DNA of 64,000 nucleotides from an uncultured Pelagibacteraceae bacterium (GTDB lineage: Bacteria; Pseudomonadota; Alphaproteobacteria; Pelagibacterales; Pelagibacteraceae), in the NCBI GenBank assembly GCA_902592655.1, contig CACJFE010000004.1, positions 17,501 through 81,500 on the forward strand, read 5' to 3'. Both the position numbers and the translations under genes were made by a program. The stretch's first letter is position 1. Every line of letters begins with the position of its first letter. Of this stretch, positions 19,631 through 28,131 are shown piece after piece. The notes beneath the pieces are model-generated. The model searched no databases. It worked only from the letters and a program-made list of their open reading frames with translations, and had not been told where the DNA came from.

Positions 19631-20902
19631 ATGCTCAACCAATCAGAAATTTTGAAAACTGCAAAAAAACAATATAAATTATTTAATAATGATCATATTT
19701 TAGGTTATGCACCATTATTTGTAGACACTCCTGGAACTTTATTTTTGAAAAGAAAATTCTTTAGATCCTCATTTAAAAATTACTTTTTAGAAAGGGTAAA
19801 AAATTTTTTATATTTTAAGCATAAATTAATAAAGACTTCAAAATTATACAATAAGATTGATTATACCAATGTTATTATAACTTTTGGTTTTAAAAAAAGT
19901 TTTAAAAATCAAAAATATTTTGACAAATTTTTTAATGAGGATAGTTACAATTCTAAAATTTTATGGATAGTTATTTATTTAGATAAGTTTTTACCTAATA
20001 AATTACCTAAAAATGTTGTCTTAGTTTACTTTAAAGAGGAGAACTTTATGAAAAAAATAACTTTTTTTACAATTAATTTTGTTGAAAATATTTTTTCTTT
20101 TAAGAAAAGTTATAATAGTCCTAATCATTTTGATGGATTATATTTTAATATAAAAACAATATTCAATAATCTGAATTTAAAAAAGATTGACTCTGTTATT
20201 TTCCCTTATGAAGGCCAACCATTTCAAAAAAAAATAATTTGCTATTTAAAACAGAATTCTAAAAGTCTAAAAATTATCGGTTACGATCATACACCACCAC
20301 AAAACTTACCTGTGAATTTATTTTATACCAAAAATTCCCCAGATAAATTATATGTTACTGGATCTTCTCAAAAGGAATTTTATTCAAAAAAACTTATGTG
20401 GCCAAAAAAAAAGATTTATCTCACTCATACATTAAGATTTTCAAAAACAAATAAAAAAGATTTTATAAATAAGATATTTTTTCCACATGATCTTAAAGAG
20501 CAAAATTTAAAACAAATAAGCGATACATGTAATAAACTTATCCAAAAAAAAGGTTTATTTTTAAAAGAAATATTGATTCACCCAAACTCCATACATAAAA
20601 AAAAAGAATTTTTAATTCAAAAAAAACTTAAAAATATGATTAATTTAAAAACAAATACAAAAAAATTAAGAAATAAAAACTCAAGTATATTCATAGGAAA
20701 AACTACAGGAATTGCTTTGTCCTTAGAGAAAGGAATAGATACTTACCACATATGTGACGATAAAGAATTTCAAATGTATGATACTAAGTTGTGGAAAAAC
20801 TTAAAACATAAGGAAATATTAAAAAATACCTTTATTTACACCCAAACTAGAAAAAAAACATTTATGTTAACTAAAAGTGAAATTAAAACTAAATTACTAT
20901 GA
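19631..20902 (+). CDS. hypothetical protein, possible glycan transferase
   Basis: IFPYEGQPFQK, KLYVTGSSQKEFY, HPNSIHKKKE, SIFIGKTTGIALSLEKGID: pattern like GT-B capsule/sialic transferases, weak. Confidence 0.4.
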   Translation: MLNQSEILKTAKKQYKLFNNDHILGYAPLFVDTPGTLFLKRKFFRSSFKNYFLERVKNFLYFKHKLIKTSKLYNKIDYTNVIITFGFKKSFKNQKYFDKFFNEDSYNSKILWIVIYLDKFLPNKLPKNVVLVYFKEENFMKKITFFTINFVENIFSFKKSYNSPNHFDGLYFNIKTIFNNLNLKKIDSVIFPYEGQPFQKKIICYLKQNSKSLKIIGYDHTPPQNLPVNLFYTKNSPDKLYVTGSSQKEFYSKKLMWPKKKIYLTHTLRFSKTNKKDFINKIFFPHDLKEQNLKQISDTCNKLIQKKGLFLKEILIHPNSIHKKKEFLIQKKLKNMINLKTNTKKLRNKNSSIFIGKTTGIALSLEKGIDTYHICDDKEFQMYDTKLWKNLKHKEILKNTFIYTQTRKKTFMLTKSEIKTKLL

Positions 20903-21612
20903 GTAAAAAAAAAATATTAATATTGGGTGCATCCTCAGATATAGGTGTAGAATTAATTAAAGTTTTGAGATCAAAAAAAAAATGGGAAATACATGCCCAC
21001 TGTAATAGCAACCTATCAAGATTAAAAAAAATGCATCTAGATAGAATTATTAAAAATAATTTTATTAACGCAGAAAAAATTCTTAAGTTCACAAGAAAAA
21101 ATAGAAAATATTTTAGAGGTTTTGACGCTTATGTAAATTTAACAGGATATTTAAAACCAAATTTAATAAAAGATTTAAATGTTAAAAATTTTTATGATCA
21201 TATTAACGCAAATTTCTTGAGCGGTTTTTTTATTTTGCGAGAAGTTATTGAAGGCATGAAAAAAAGAAAATCTGGAGGTGATGTAGTTTTGTCCTCTAGC
21301 ATAGGTACAAAATTTGGAGGTGGTTCTAGAACTTACGCGTATTCTTTATCTAAACATTTAAATGAATTCATTCCAAATGAGTATAGAAAGCTTGTAAAAA
21401 AAAATATTTATATAAATGTTCTACAAATAGGCCTTACAGATACAAAATTGAATTTAAAATTAAAAAAGAAAAAATTTCAAAAGAGAATTAATCTAATACC
21501 TTTGTCAAGGATGGCTAAACCATCAGAAGTCGTTGCTTATATAAACTTTTTCCTTAACGGTAATAATAAATTAATTTCTTGTGAAAAAATTAACATTTCA
21601 GGAGGAGAGTAA
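20899..21612 (+). CDS. short-chain dehydrogenase/reductase
   Basis: ILGASSDIGVELIK, VVLSSSIGTKFGGGSRTYAYSLSKH. Confidence 0.82.
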   Translation: MSKKKILILGASSDIGVELIKVLRSKKKWEIHAHCNSNLSRLKKMHLDRIIKNNFINAEKILKFTRKNRKYFRGFDAYVNLTGYLKPNLIKDLNVKNFYDHINANFLSGFFILREVIEGMKKRKSGGDVVLSSSIGTKFGGGSRTYAYSLSKHLNEFIPNEYRKLVKKNIYINVLQIGLTDTKLNLKLKKKKFQKRINLIPLSRMAKPSEVVAYINFFLNGNNKLISCEKINISGGE

Positions 21613-22461
21613 ATGAAGTATAAAGTCATAGAAAACTTTATAGACAAAGAAACATGTGAAGAATTGATTAATCATTCAAGAAACATAATACTTAACAACA
21701 ACTTAGATGTAATTAATACTAATAGAAAGTCTATTACTTCTTCAAGCAAACTATTTTCAAAGCTTTTAGAGACATCGGAAAATTGGCAAAAACTTTATAA
21801 AAAGATTAACTCCGAAGAATTTTTAGATTTTTGTTTAAAGAATTTGGAATGCGTTGAGCTTAAAAATAAGACTTCAGTTGTAAATTTTTATAATAATGAG
21901 AAAATTAATAAAAAATATCAAAAGCACAAAAATAAATCAAACTTGTTAATTAAAAATTTATCTATTTTATCGATTATTGAATATATTTTAAAAAGGATTC
22001 TAAGAAAAATTCATAAGTTTGGATATTTATTAAAATATACTTTAAAAAATAAATTTGCCTTAGAACTTCTTTTTGACTATTCAGTTGCCAAAAAAGGTTA
22101 TTTCAGAGAAATACACAGAGATAGCGATAATAGACTGATAGTATTTTTATTATATTTAAACTCTTTTAAGGAATCCAAGGATAATGAAGGCAACCTTATG
22201 ATTTATAAAAGAATTAAAGATGATAAAAACCTATCACAGCCTGATGAAAAATCGTGTGAACTCATTAAAAGCATTAGTCCAAAAGAAGGTAAGTTAATTA
22301 TTTTTCTAAACTCTAATGATAGTTATCACGCGGTAAAAAAAATCAAAGATGAAAATCAGGAAAGGCATTTTCTTTATGGTGCATACACAGTACTAAACAA
22401 AAGAAATCCTTTAATAGATAATAAAAGCAAATTAAAAACAAATTTTAATTTTTACGATTAA
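21613..22461 (+). CDS. 2-oxoglutarate/Fe(II)-dependent oxygenase-like protein
   Basis: REIHRDSDNRLIVFLLYLN (HxD) and SYHAVKKIKDENQERHFLYGAY (distal His plus Arg) match the 2OG-FeII oxygenase pattern. Confidence 0.72.
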   Translation: MKYKVIENFIDKETCEELINHSRNIILNNNLDVINTNRKSITSSSKLFSKLLETSENWQKLYKKINSEEFLDFCLKNLECVELKNKTSVVNFYNNEKINKKYQKHKNKSNLLIKNLSILSIIEYILKRILRKIHKFGYLLKYTLKNKFALELLFDYSVAKKGYFREIHRDSDNRLIVFLLYLNSFKESKDNEGNLMIYKRIKDDKNLSQPDEKSCELIKSISPKEGKLIIFLNSNDSYHAVKKIKDENQERHFLYGAYTVLNKRNPLIDNKSKLKTNFNFYD

Positions 22462-22466
22462 ATAAT

Positions 22467-23153
22467 ATGAAAGTTATTATTCTTGCTGGTGGTTTAGGCA
22501 CCAGGCTAGCTGAATATACTAAATCTATTCCTAAACCTATGATAAAAGTTGGAGGTCTACCAATCATTCATCATATTATACTTCATTATAAAAAATTTGG
22601 TTTAAGAAGTTTCATTATTGCTAGTGGATACAAAGCTAAGATAATCAAAAAATACTTTAAAAAGAAACTTAAAGATCTTGATATTAAAGTTATTAACACC
22701 GGATTAAAAACCATGACTGGTGGAAGAATAAAAAAACTCAAAAAATACCTAAATAATGAAACTTTTTTACTTACATATGGTGATGGAATATCAAATGTTA
22801 ATATCACTAAACTAATTAAATTTCACAAAAAAAACAAAAAATTAGCTACTCTTACAGCAGTAAGGCCTCCAGCGCGATTTGGAGCAATTAAAATTTCAAA
22901 AAATACCGTAAAAGTTTTTAAGGAGAAGTCAAAAATCGATGAAGGTTGGATAAATGGAGGATTTTTTTGTCTCGAGTCAAAAATAATAAAATTAATAAAA
23001 GATGATATGACTTATTTTGAAAAAGAACCACTGGAACAACTTAGTAAAAAAAAACAGTTAATGGCCTTTAAACACCATGGTTTTTGGCAATGCATGGATA
23101 CAAAAAGAGACAAAGTTATAATTGAAAAAATTTTAAAAAAAGGAATTAAATAA
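22467..23153 (+). CDS. rfbF: glucose-1-phosphate cytidylyltransferase-like
   Basis: ILAGGLGTRLAEYTKSIPKPMIKVGGLPIIHHI, YGDGISNVN. Confidence 0.85.
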   Translation: MKVIILAGGLGTRLAEYTKSIPKPMIKVGGLPIIHHIILHYKKFGLRSFIIASGYKAKIIKKYFKKKLKDLDIKVINTGLKTMTGGRIKKLKKYLNNETFLLTYGDGISNVNITKLIKFHKKNKKLATLTAVRPPARFGAIKISKNTVKVFKEKSKIDEGWINGGFFCLESKIIKLIKDDMTYFEKEPLEQLSKKKQLMAFKHHGFWQCMDTKRDKVIIEKILKKGIK

Positions 23154-24053
23154 GTGAAAGAAAAAATTCTAATTGCAGGTGGAACTGGCTTTATTGGATT
23201 TCACTTAACAAAAAAACTAAAAAAAAATTATGATATTACTATTTTGTCCTCACAAAAAGTTAAAGCTGAAAGAAAAGTAGAAAAAGTAAAATATGTAATT
23301 TGTGATGTTACTTTTAAAAAAAAACTTCAAAAAATTCTAAAAAAAAAAATATTTGATCATGTAATAAATTTAAGTGGTTACGTAAATCATAGTAATAAAA
23401 AAAAAACTTTTCTTAGTCACTATGTTGGATGCAAAAATCTAGCTAATATTTTTTTAAAAAAACCTCTTAAATCATTTATTCAGTTTGGAAGTGGTTTAGA
23501 ATACGGAAGGAAAAAAGTCCCACATAAGGCAAGCTTGAACGCAAGCCCCAATTCTAATTATGCTAGAGCAAAATATTTTTCATCAAAATACTTAATGTCA
23601 CTTCATAAAAATAAAAACTTTCCGGCAGTAATTTTAAGACTTTATCAAGCCTATGGCCCCAACCAAACAAAAAATAGATTAATCCCAATTATAATTACTA
23701 AGTCTTTAAAAAATAAAAAATTTAATTGTACGGATGGAAGACAAAAAAGAGATTTTTTATATATTGATGATTTAGTTCGAATGACTTTAAAGGTAATTAA
23801 ATCAAAAAAAGTTAAGGGAAAAATAATTAATGTAGGAAGCGGTAATAGGGTAAGTATTAAAGAAATAATCGAAAAAATTGTACATATTAGCAGAGGTGGA
23901 AAACCTCTATATGGAAAAATTAAAATGAGAAAAGAGGAAAATATTAATATGTTTCCTGATATCTCAATTACAAAAAAATTACTTCGATGGAAAGCTAATA
24001 TAAATCTAGATACCGGTCTTAAAAAAACGATAAATTTTTATAAATGGAATTAA
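23154..24053 (+). CDS. NAD-dependent epimerase/dehydratase (sugar nucleotide reductase/epimerase)
   Basis: IAGGTGFIGFHLTKKL; ARAKYFSSKYL; RDFLYIDDLV; GTG start. Confidence 0.83.
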   Translation: MKEKILIAGGTGFIGFHLTKKLKKNYDITILSSQKVKAERKVEKVKYVICDVTFKKKLQKILKKKIFDHVINLSGYVNHSNKKKTFLSHYVGCKNLANIFLKKPLKSFIQFGSGLEYGRKKVPHKASLNASPNSNYARAKYFSSKYLMSLHKNKNFPAVILRLYQAYGPNQTKNRLIPIIITKSLKNKKFNCTDGRQKRDFLYIDDLVRMTLKVIKSKKVKGKIINVGSGNRVSIKEIIEKIVHISRGGKPLYGKIKMRKEENINMFPDISITKKLLRWKANINLDTGLKKTINFYKWN

Positions 24054-24943
24054 ATAATCCTAAAGTCAGTATAATAATGAATTGTTTTAATGGAGCAAAA
24101 TACCTAAGACAATCAATAAATAGTGTTATTTCTCAATCTCACAAAAATTGGGAGCTTATTTTTTGGGATAATATGTCAATTGATGATTCAAGAAAAATAT
24201 TAGAAAGCTTCAATGATGATAGAATAAAGTATCATAAGGCTGATGAACATACTATTCTTTATAAAGCAAGAAATTTAGCTTTAAAAAAAACATCTGGGGA
24301 TTTTATTTGTTTTCTCGATACAGATGACTACTGGGAAAATGATAAAATAGAAAAACAACTTAAAAAATTTGAAACTGATAAAGAAATCTCAATCGTTTAT
24401 ACTAATTACTTTATATTAAATGAAAAATTAAAAATGAAAAAGAAATATACGAATAGCAAGAAGCTACCCGAGGGACTGATCACAGAAGATTTGTTTAAAT
24501 TTTATTGCACCGCAATATCTACACTTATGTTTAAAAAAAATATTTTTACAAGTAAAACATTTGATGAAAGATTTCACATTATAGGAGATTTTGATTTCGT
24601 TTTAAATGAGTCACTATTAAGTAGGTTTGCAGTAGTAAGAGAACCGTTAGTTTATTATAGAATGCACGATAAGAATGAGTCCCTTTTAAATCGTGAGAGA
24701 CACATTAGGGAATTAAAAATTTGGTTTAATGAAAATAAAAAAAATGAACTTTCAAAAATTAATGGATATGATAATTTTAAATTTAAAATTTTAGAATTAG
24801 AAATTACTAAATTTTTTCTTGAAAAAAATTACAAAGAAGCATTAAAAAGTATCAAAACTTATCCTTCGTCTCTTAAAAAGATTAAGTTTTTTATGTTCTT
24901 TTTTATTCCAAACACTCTTTTAAAAAAATTGATAAACTATTAA
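24044..24943 (+). CDS. family 2 glycosyltransferase
   Basis: VSIIMNCFNGAKYLRQSINSVISQSHKNWELIFWDNMSIDDS; FLDTDDYW. Confidence 0.92.
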   Translation: MELNNPKVSIIMNCFNGAKYLRQSINSVISQSHKNWELIFWDNMSIDDSRKILESFNDDRIKYHKADEHTILYKARNLALKKTSGDFICFLDTDDYWENDKIEKQLKKFETDKEISIVYTNYFILNEKLKMKKKYTNSKKLPEGLITEDLFKFYCTAISTLMFKKNIFTSKTFDERFHIIGDFDFVLNESLLSRFAVVREPLVYYRMHDKNESLLNRERHIRELKIWFNENKKNELSKINGYDNFKFKILELEITKFFLEKNYKEALKSIKTYPSSLKKIKFFMFFFIPNTLLKKLINY

Positions 24944-24944
24944 A

Positions 24945-26024
24945 ATGTTTAATAATTTTTATAAAAATAAAAGAATTTTGATTACTGGACATACTGGCTT
25001 TAAAGGAACATGGCTTACACTTTGGCTGTTTATATTAGGAGCTAAAATAACAGGAATATCTAATAGTTTTTATACAAAACCTTCACACTTTAAATCATTG
25101 AAATTAAAAAAAAAAATTAAACACTTAAGTTTAGATATTTCTAAAATAGGATTATTAAGTAGAGTTATCAAGAAAAGCAATCCAGACATTGTTTTCCACT
25201 TAGCAGGACAGTCTATGGTTAAAAAATCTTTTTTAAACCCTTTAGAAACTTGGAAAACTAATTCGCTAGGGACAATTAATATTTTAGAGTGCTTAAGAAA
25301 AAATAATAAAAAATGTAGTTTAATAATCATAACGAGTGATAAAAGTTATAAAAATCTTGAAATTAAAAGAGGTTACAAAGAGACAGATTTAATTGGTGGT
25401 GAAGATCCTTACAGTGCATCAAAATCTTCAGCAGAACTTGCGATCCAATCATATTTTAAGTCATTTTTAGTTAAAGATAAAAAGATTAAATTAGCAGTTG
25501 CTAGAGCTGGAAACGTAATTGGCGGAGGGGACTGGACAGCTAATAGACTCTTACCCGATGCTATTAAATCTTGGATATTAAACAAATCTTTGACGGTAAG
25601 GAATCCGGTATCCACGAGGCCATGGCAGCATGTTCTTGATGTACTCTATGGTTATTTAATTTTAGGTTACCTTCTATCGAAAAAAAAAAAGATCAATGGT
25701 GAAGTATTTAATTTTGGCCCAAATTATAAAAAGAATTATAAGGTAATAGAAGTTTTAAAAATTGTAAAAAAAATCTGGCCAGAAATCAAATGGAAAATAA
25801 AAAAAAATTACTCTTTTAACGAAAGTAAACTATTAAAGTTAAATAGTAGTAAAGCTTTAAAAAAATTAAGATGGAAAACTAGTTTAAATTTAGATATGGC
25901 ACTAAAATTTACCATTGATTGGTATAGAAAATTTTATAAAAATCCAAAAAAAGTTTTCGAAATATCTTCCGATTCAATTGAAAATTATATAAAAGAACTC
26001 AAATATTATAATTTGGACCGTTAG
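24945..26024 (+). CDS. rfbG: CDP-glucose 4,6-dehydratase
   Basis: ITGHTGFKGTWLTLWL, FHLAGQSMVKKSFLNPLETWKTNSLGT, DPYSASKSSAE; stop codon lies inside the downstream tRNA. Confidence 0.9.
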   Translation: MFNNFYKNKRILITGHTGFKGTWLTLWLFILGAKITGISNSFYTKPSHFKSLKLKKKIKHLSLDISKIGLLSRVIKKSNPDIVFHLAGQSMVKKSFLNPLETWKTNSLGTINILECLRKNNKKCSLIIITSDKSYKNLEIKRGYKETDLIGGEDPYSASKSSAELAIQSYFKSFLVKDKKIKLAVARAGNVIGGGDWTANRLLPDAIKSWILNKSLTVRNPVSTRPWQHVLDVLYGYLILGYLLSKKKKINGEVFNFGPNYKKNYKVIEVLKIVKKIWPEIKWKIKKNYSFNESKLLKLNSSKALKKLRWKTSLNLDMALKFTIDWYRKFYKNPKKVFEISSDSIENYIKELKYYNLDR

Positions 26025-26089
26025 CTCAAAAGTAGAGTACTCCCTTGACATGGGAGGGGTAGTAGGAGCGTTACCTACACGGTCCACCA
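26015..26089 (+). tRNA. tRNA-Val(GAC)-like, non-canonical D and T loops
   Basis: 7-bp acceptor GGACCGT/ACGGTCC, D stem GCTC/GAGT, anticodon stem CTCCC/GGGAG with loop TTGACAT, T stem GTAGG/CCTAC, encoded CCA; D loop AAAAGTA lacks GG and T loop AGCGTTA lacks TTCRA. Confidence 0.72.
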
Positions 26090-26099
26090 TAATTAAAAT

Positions 26100-26822
26100 A
26101 TGAGCCTTAGTAATAAAAAAATACTAGCAATTATTCCCGCACGTGAGGGGAGCAAAGGCTTAAAAGATAAGAACATAAAAAAATTTGCAGGTAAACCCTT
26201 AATTTATTGGTCTCTCAGATCTGCAAAAAAATCTAAATACATTAACAAACTTATAGTTTCCACTGATTCAAAAAAGATACAAAGTTACTGCAAATCAATG
26301 AAAATTGAAGTCCCTTTTTTAAGACCAAAAAAAATCTCAAAAGATAATTCTAAAAGTATAGAATTTATTCTACATACTTTAAAATTTTTAAAAAGAAAAA
26401 ATGAGTCATTTGATTATGTTATTCTTTTAGAACCAACATCGCCATTAACTACAAATGAAGATATTGATAAAGCTTTATTAAAATTACATAATAAAAGAGA
26501 TAAAGCCGACTCCATAGTAGGTATTTCTGAGAATATTAGTCATCATCCGTCATTTAATGTAAAAGTGAATAAATCTGGTTTTATTAAACCTTTAGAAAAA
26601 AAACTTTATAATTTACGTAGACAAAATTTAACTAAGCTTTTTTTTTATGATGGGAGTATATATATTTCAAAAACAAAAAAATTAGTGGAAAAAAAAACTT
26701 TTTATCATTCAAGAACTTTGGCTTTTATAACAGAAAAGTGGAAATCTATTGAAATAGATGACATTATAGATTTTGTTGCAGCAGAAGCTTTATTTAAAAA
26801 TAAAAAAAAATTTTATGAATAA
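26100..26822 (+). CDS. neuA: CMP-N-acetylneuraminate/legionaminate cytidylyltransferase (NeuA/LegF)
   Basis: AIIPAREGSKGLKDKNIKKFAGKPLIYWSL, LLEPTSPLTT. Confidence 0.92.
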   Translation: MSLSNKKILAIIPAREGSKGLKDKNIKKFAGKPLIYWSLRSAKKSKYINKLIVSTDSKKIQSYCKSMKIEVPFLRPKKISKDNSKSIEFILHTLKFLKRKNESFDYVILLEPTSPLTTNEDIDKALLKLHNKRDKADSIVGISENISHHPSFNVKVNKSGFIKPLEKKLYNLRRQNLTKLFFYDGSIYISKTKKLVEKKTFYHSRTLAFITEKWKSIEIDDIIDFVAAEALFKNKKKFYE

Positions 26823-28128
26823 TTTAGGACAGAAATTACTTAAAAAAGCTCAAAAAATAATTCCGGGTGGAAACCAGCTTCTTTCTAAAAGAAGTGAGAT
26901 GTTTTTACCTGGCTTATGGCCAACATATTATAGTTCTTCAGTTGGATGTTTAGTTAAAGATTTAAATAAAAAAAAGTATTATGATTTTGCAGGAATGGGG
27001 GTAACTTCATGTATTTTAGGATACGCAGACAAGGACATTAATAGAGCAGTTATTAATGGTTTAAAAAAAGGATCAATGTCAACTTTAAATGCCCCAGAAG
27101 AATTTGATTTAGCAAAAAAATTGATTGAAATTCATAAATGGGCAGATATGGTAAGGTTTTCAAAGTCAGGCGGAGAAGCTTGTTTAATTGCAATAAGAAT
27201 TGCAAGAGCATTTTCAAACAAAGAAAAGATTGCTTTTTGTGGATATCATGGATGGCATGACTGGTATATGTCAGCAAATTTAGAAAATAAAAAGAGCCTT
27301 GATAATCAATTATTACCTGGACTTGGCAACAAAGGAATTTCTAAATCATTTAAAAACTCTATTTTTGCTTTCGAATATAACAATATAGAATCTTTGAAAA
27401 AAATATTTAAAAAACAAAAAAATAAAATTGGTGTTGTTATTATGGAACCTATGAGATTTACTCGACCAAAAGATAATTTTTTAAAAAAAGTTAAGGATTT
27501 ATCGAAAAAAAACGGAGCAATTTTAATATTTGATGAAATTACATCTGGTTTCCACGAAAACTACGGTGGTTTACATCTTAAATTTAAAGTGAGTCCTGAT
27601 ATGGCAATATTTGGTAAAGCCTTAGGAAATGGATATCCAATTTCTGCAGTTATTGGAAAAAAAAATATAATGGATTTCGCTCAAAGGACATTCATAAGCT
27701 CGACGATGTGGACTGATAGACTGGGTTTTATCGCTGGTCTATCTGCATTAAAAAAAATGAAAAAATTAAAAGTGCAAAAAAAACTTGTAAATATTGGTAG
27801 AAAAATTAAAAAGGGTTGGGTACTAGCTGCAAATAAAAATAAGATCAAAATTTCTGTTGGTGGTCTAGACTCTTTACCAAATTTTAGATTTGAATATGAT
27901 AATAATAAGGAAATATCTACTTTTTTTACGCAAGAAATGTTAAAACTTGGTTTTCTAGCAAAAGAAGCACTTGCAATGACTTATGTTTATAATGATAAGA
28001 TAATTAAGAAATATTTCACAGCTGTAAATGTTGTTTTTAATAAAATTAATTTGATTAATCAAAAAAAAATTAAATTTCCACTTAAGGGGCCAATAAAACA
28101 TTCTACTCTAAAAAGAATAACTTTTTAA
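26815..28128 (+). CDS. class III aminotransferase / glutamate-1-semialdehyde aminomutase-like
   Basis: MNNLGQKLLKKAQKIIPGGNQLLSKRSEMF; MRFTRP..ILIFDEITSGF; MAIFGKALGNGYP; in-frame ATG at 26815 preferred over 26773. Confidence 0.87.
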   Translation: MNNLGQKLLKKAQKIIPGGNQLLSKRSEMFLPGLWPTYYSSSVGCLVKDLNKKKYYDFAGMGVTSCILGYADKDINRAVINGLKKGSMSTLNAPEEFDLAKKLIEIHKWADMVRFSKSGGEACLIAIRIARAFSNKEKIAFCGYHGWHDWYMSANLENKKSLDNQLLPGLGNKGISKSFKNSIFAFEYNNIESLKKIFKKQKNKIGVVIMEPMRFTRPKDNFLKKVKDLSKKNGAILIFDEITSGFHENYGGLHLKFKVSPDMAIFGKALGNGYPISAVIGKKNIMDFAQRTFISSTMWTDRLGFIAGLSALKKMKKLKVQKKLVNIGRKIKKGWVLAANKNKIKISVGGLDSLPNFRFEYDNNKEISTFFTQEMLKLGFLAKEALAMTYVYNDKIIKKYFTAVNVVFNKINLINQKKIKFPLKGPIKHSTLKRITF

Positions 28129-28131
28129 TTT

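Noticed and set aside
26773-26814. Upstream start of the class III aminotransferase at 26773
   Set aside because: Would overlap neuA by 50 nt; the in-frame ATG at 26815 gives the conserved N-terminus.
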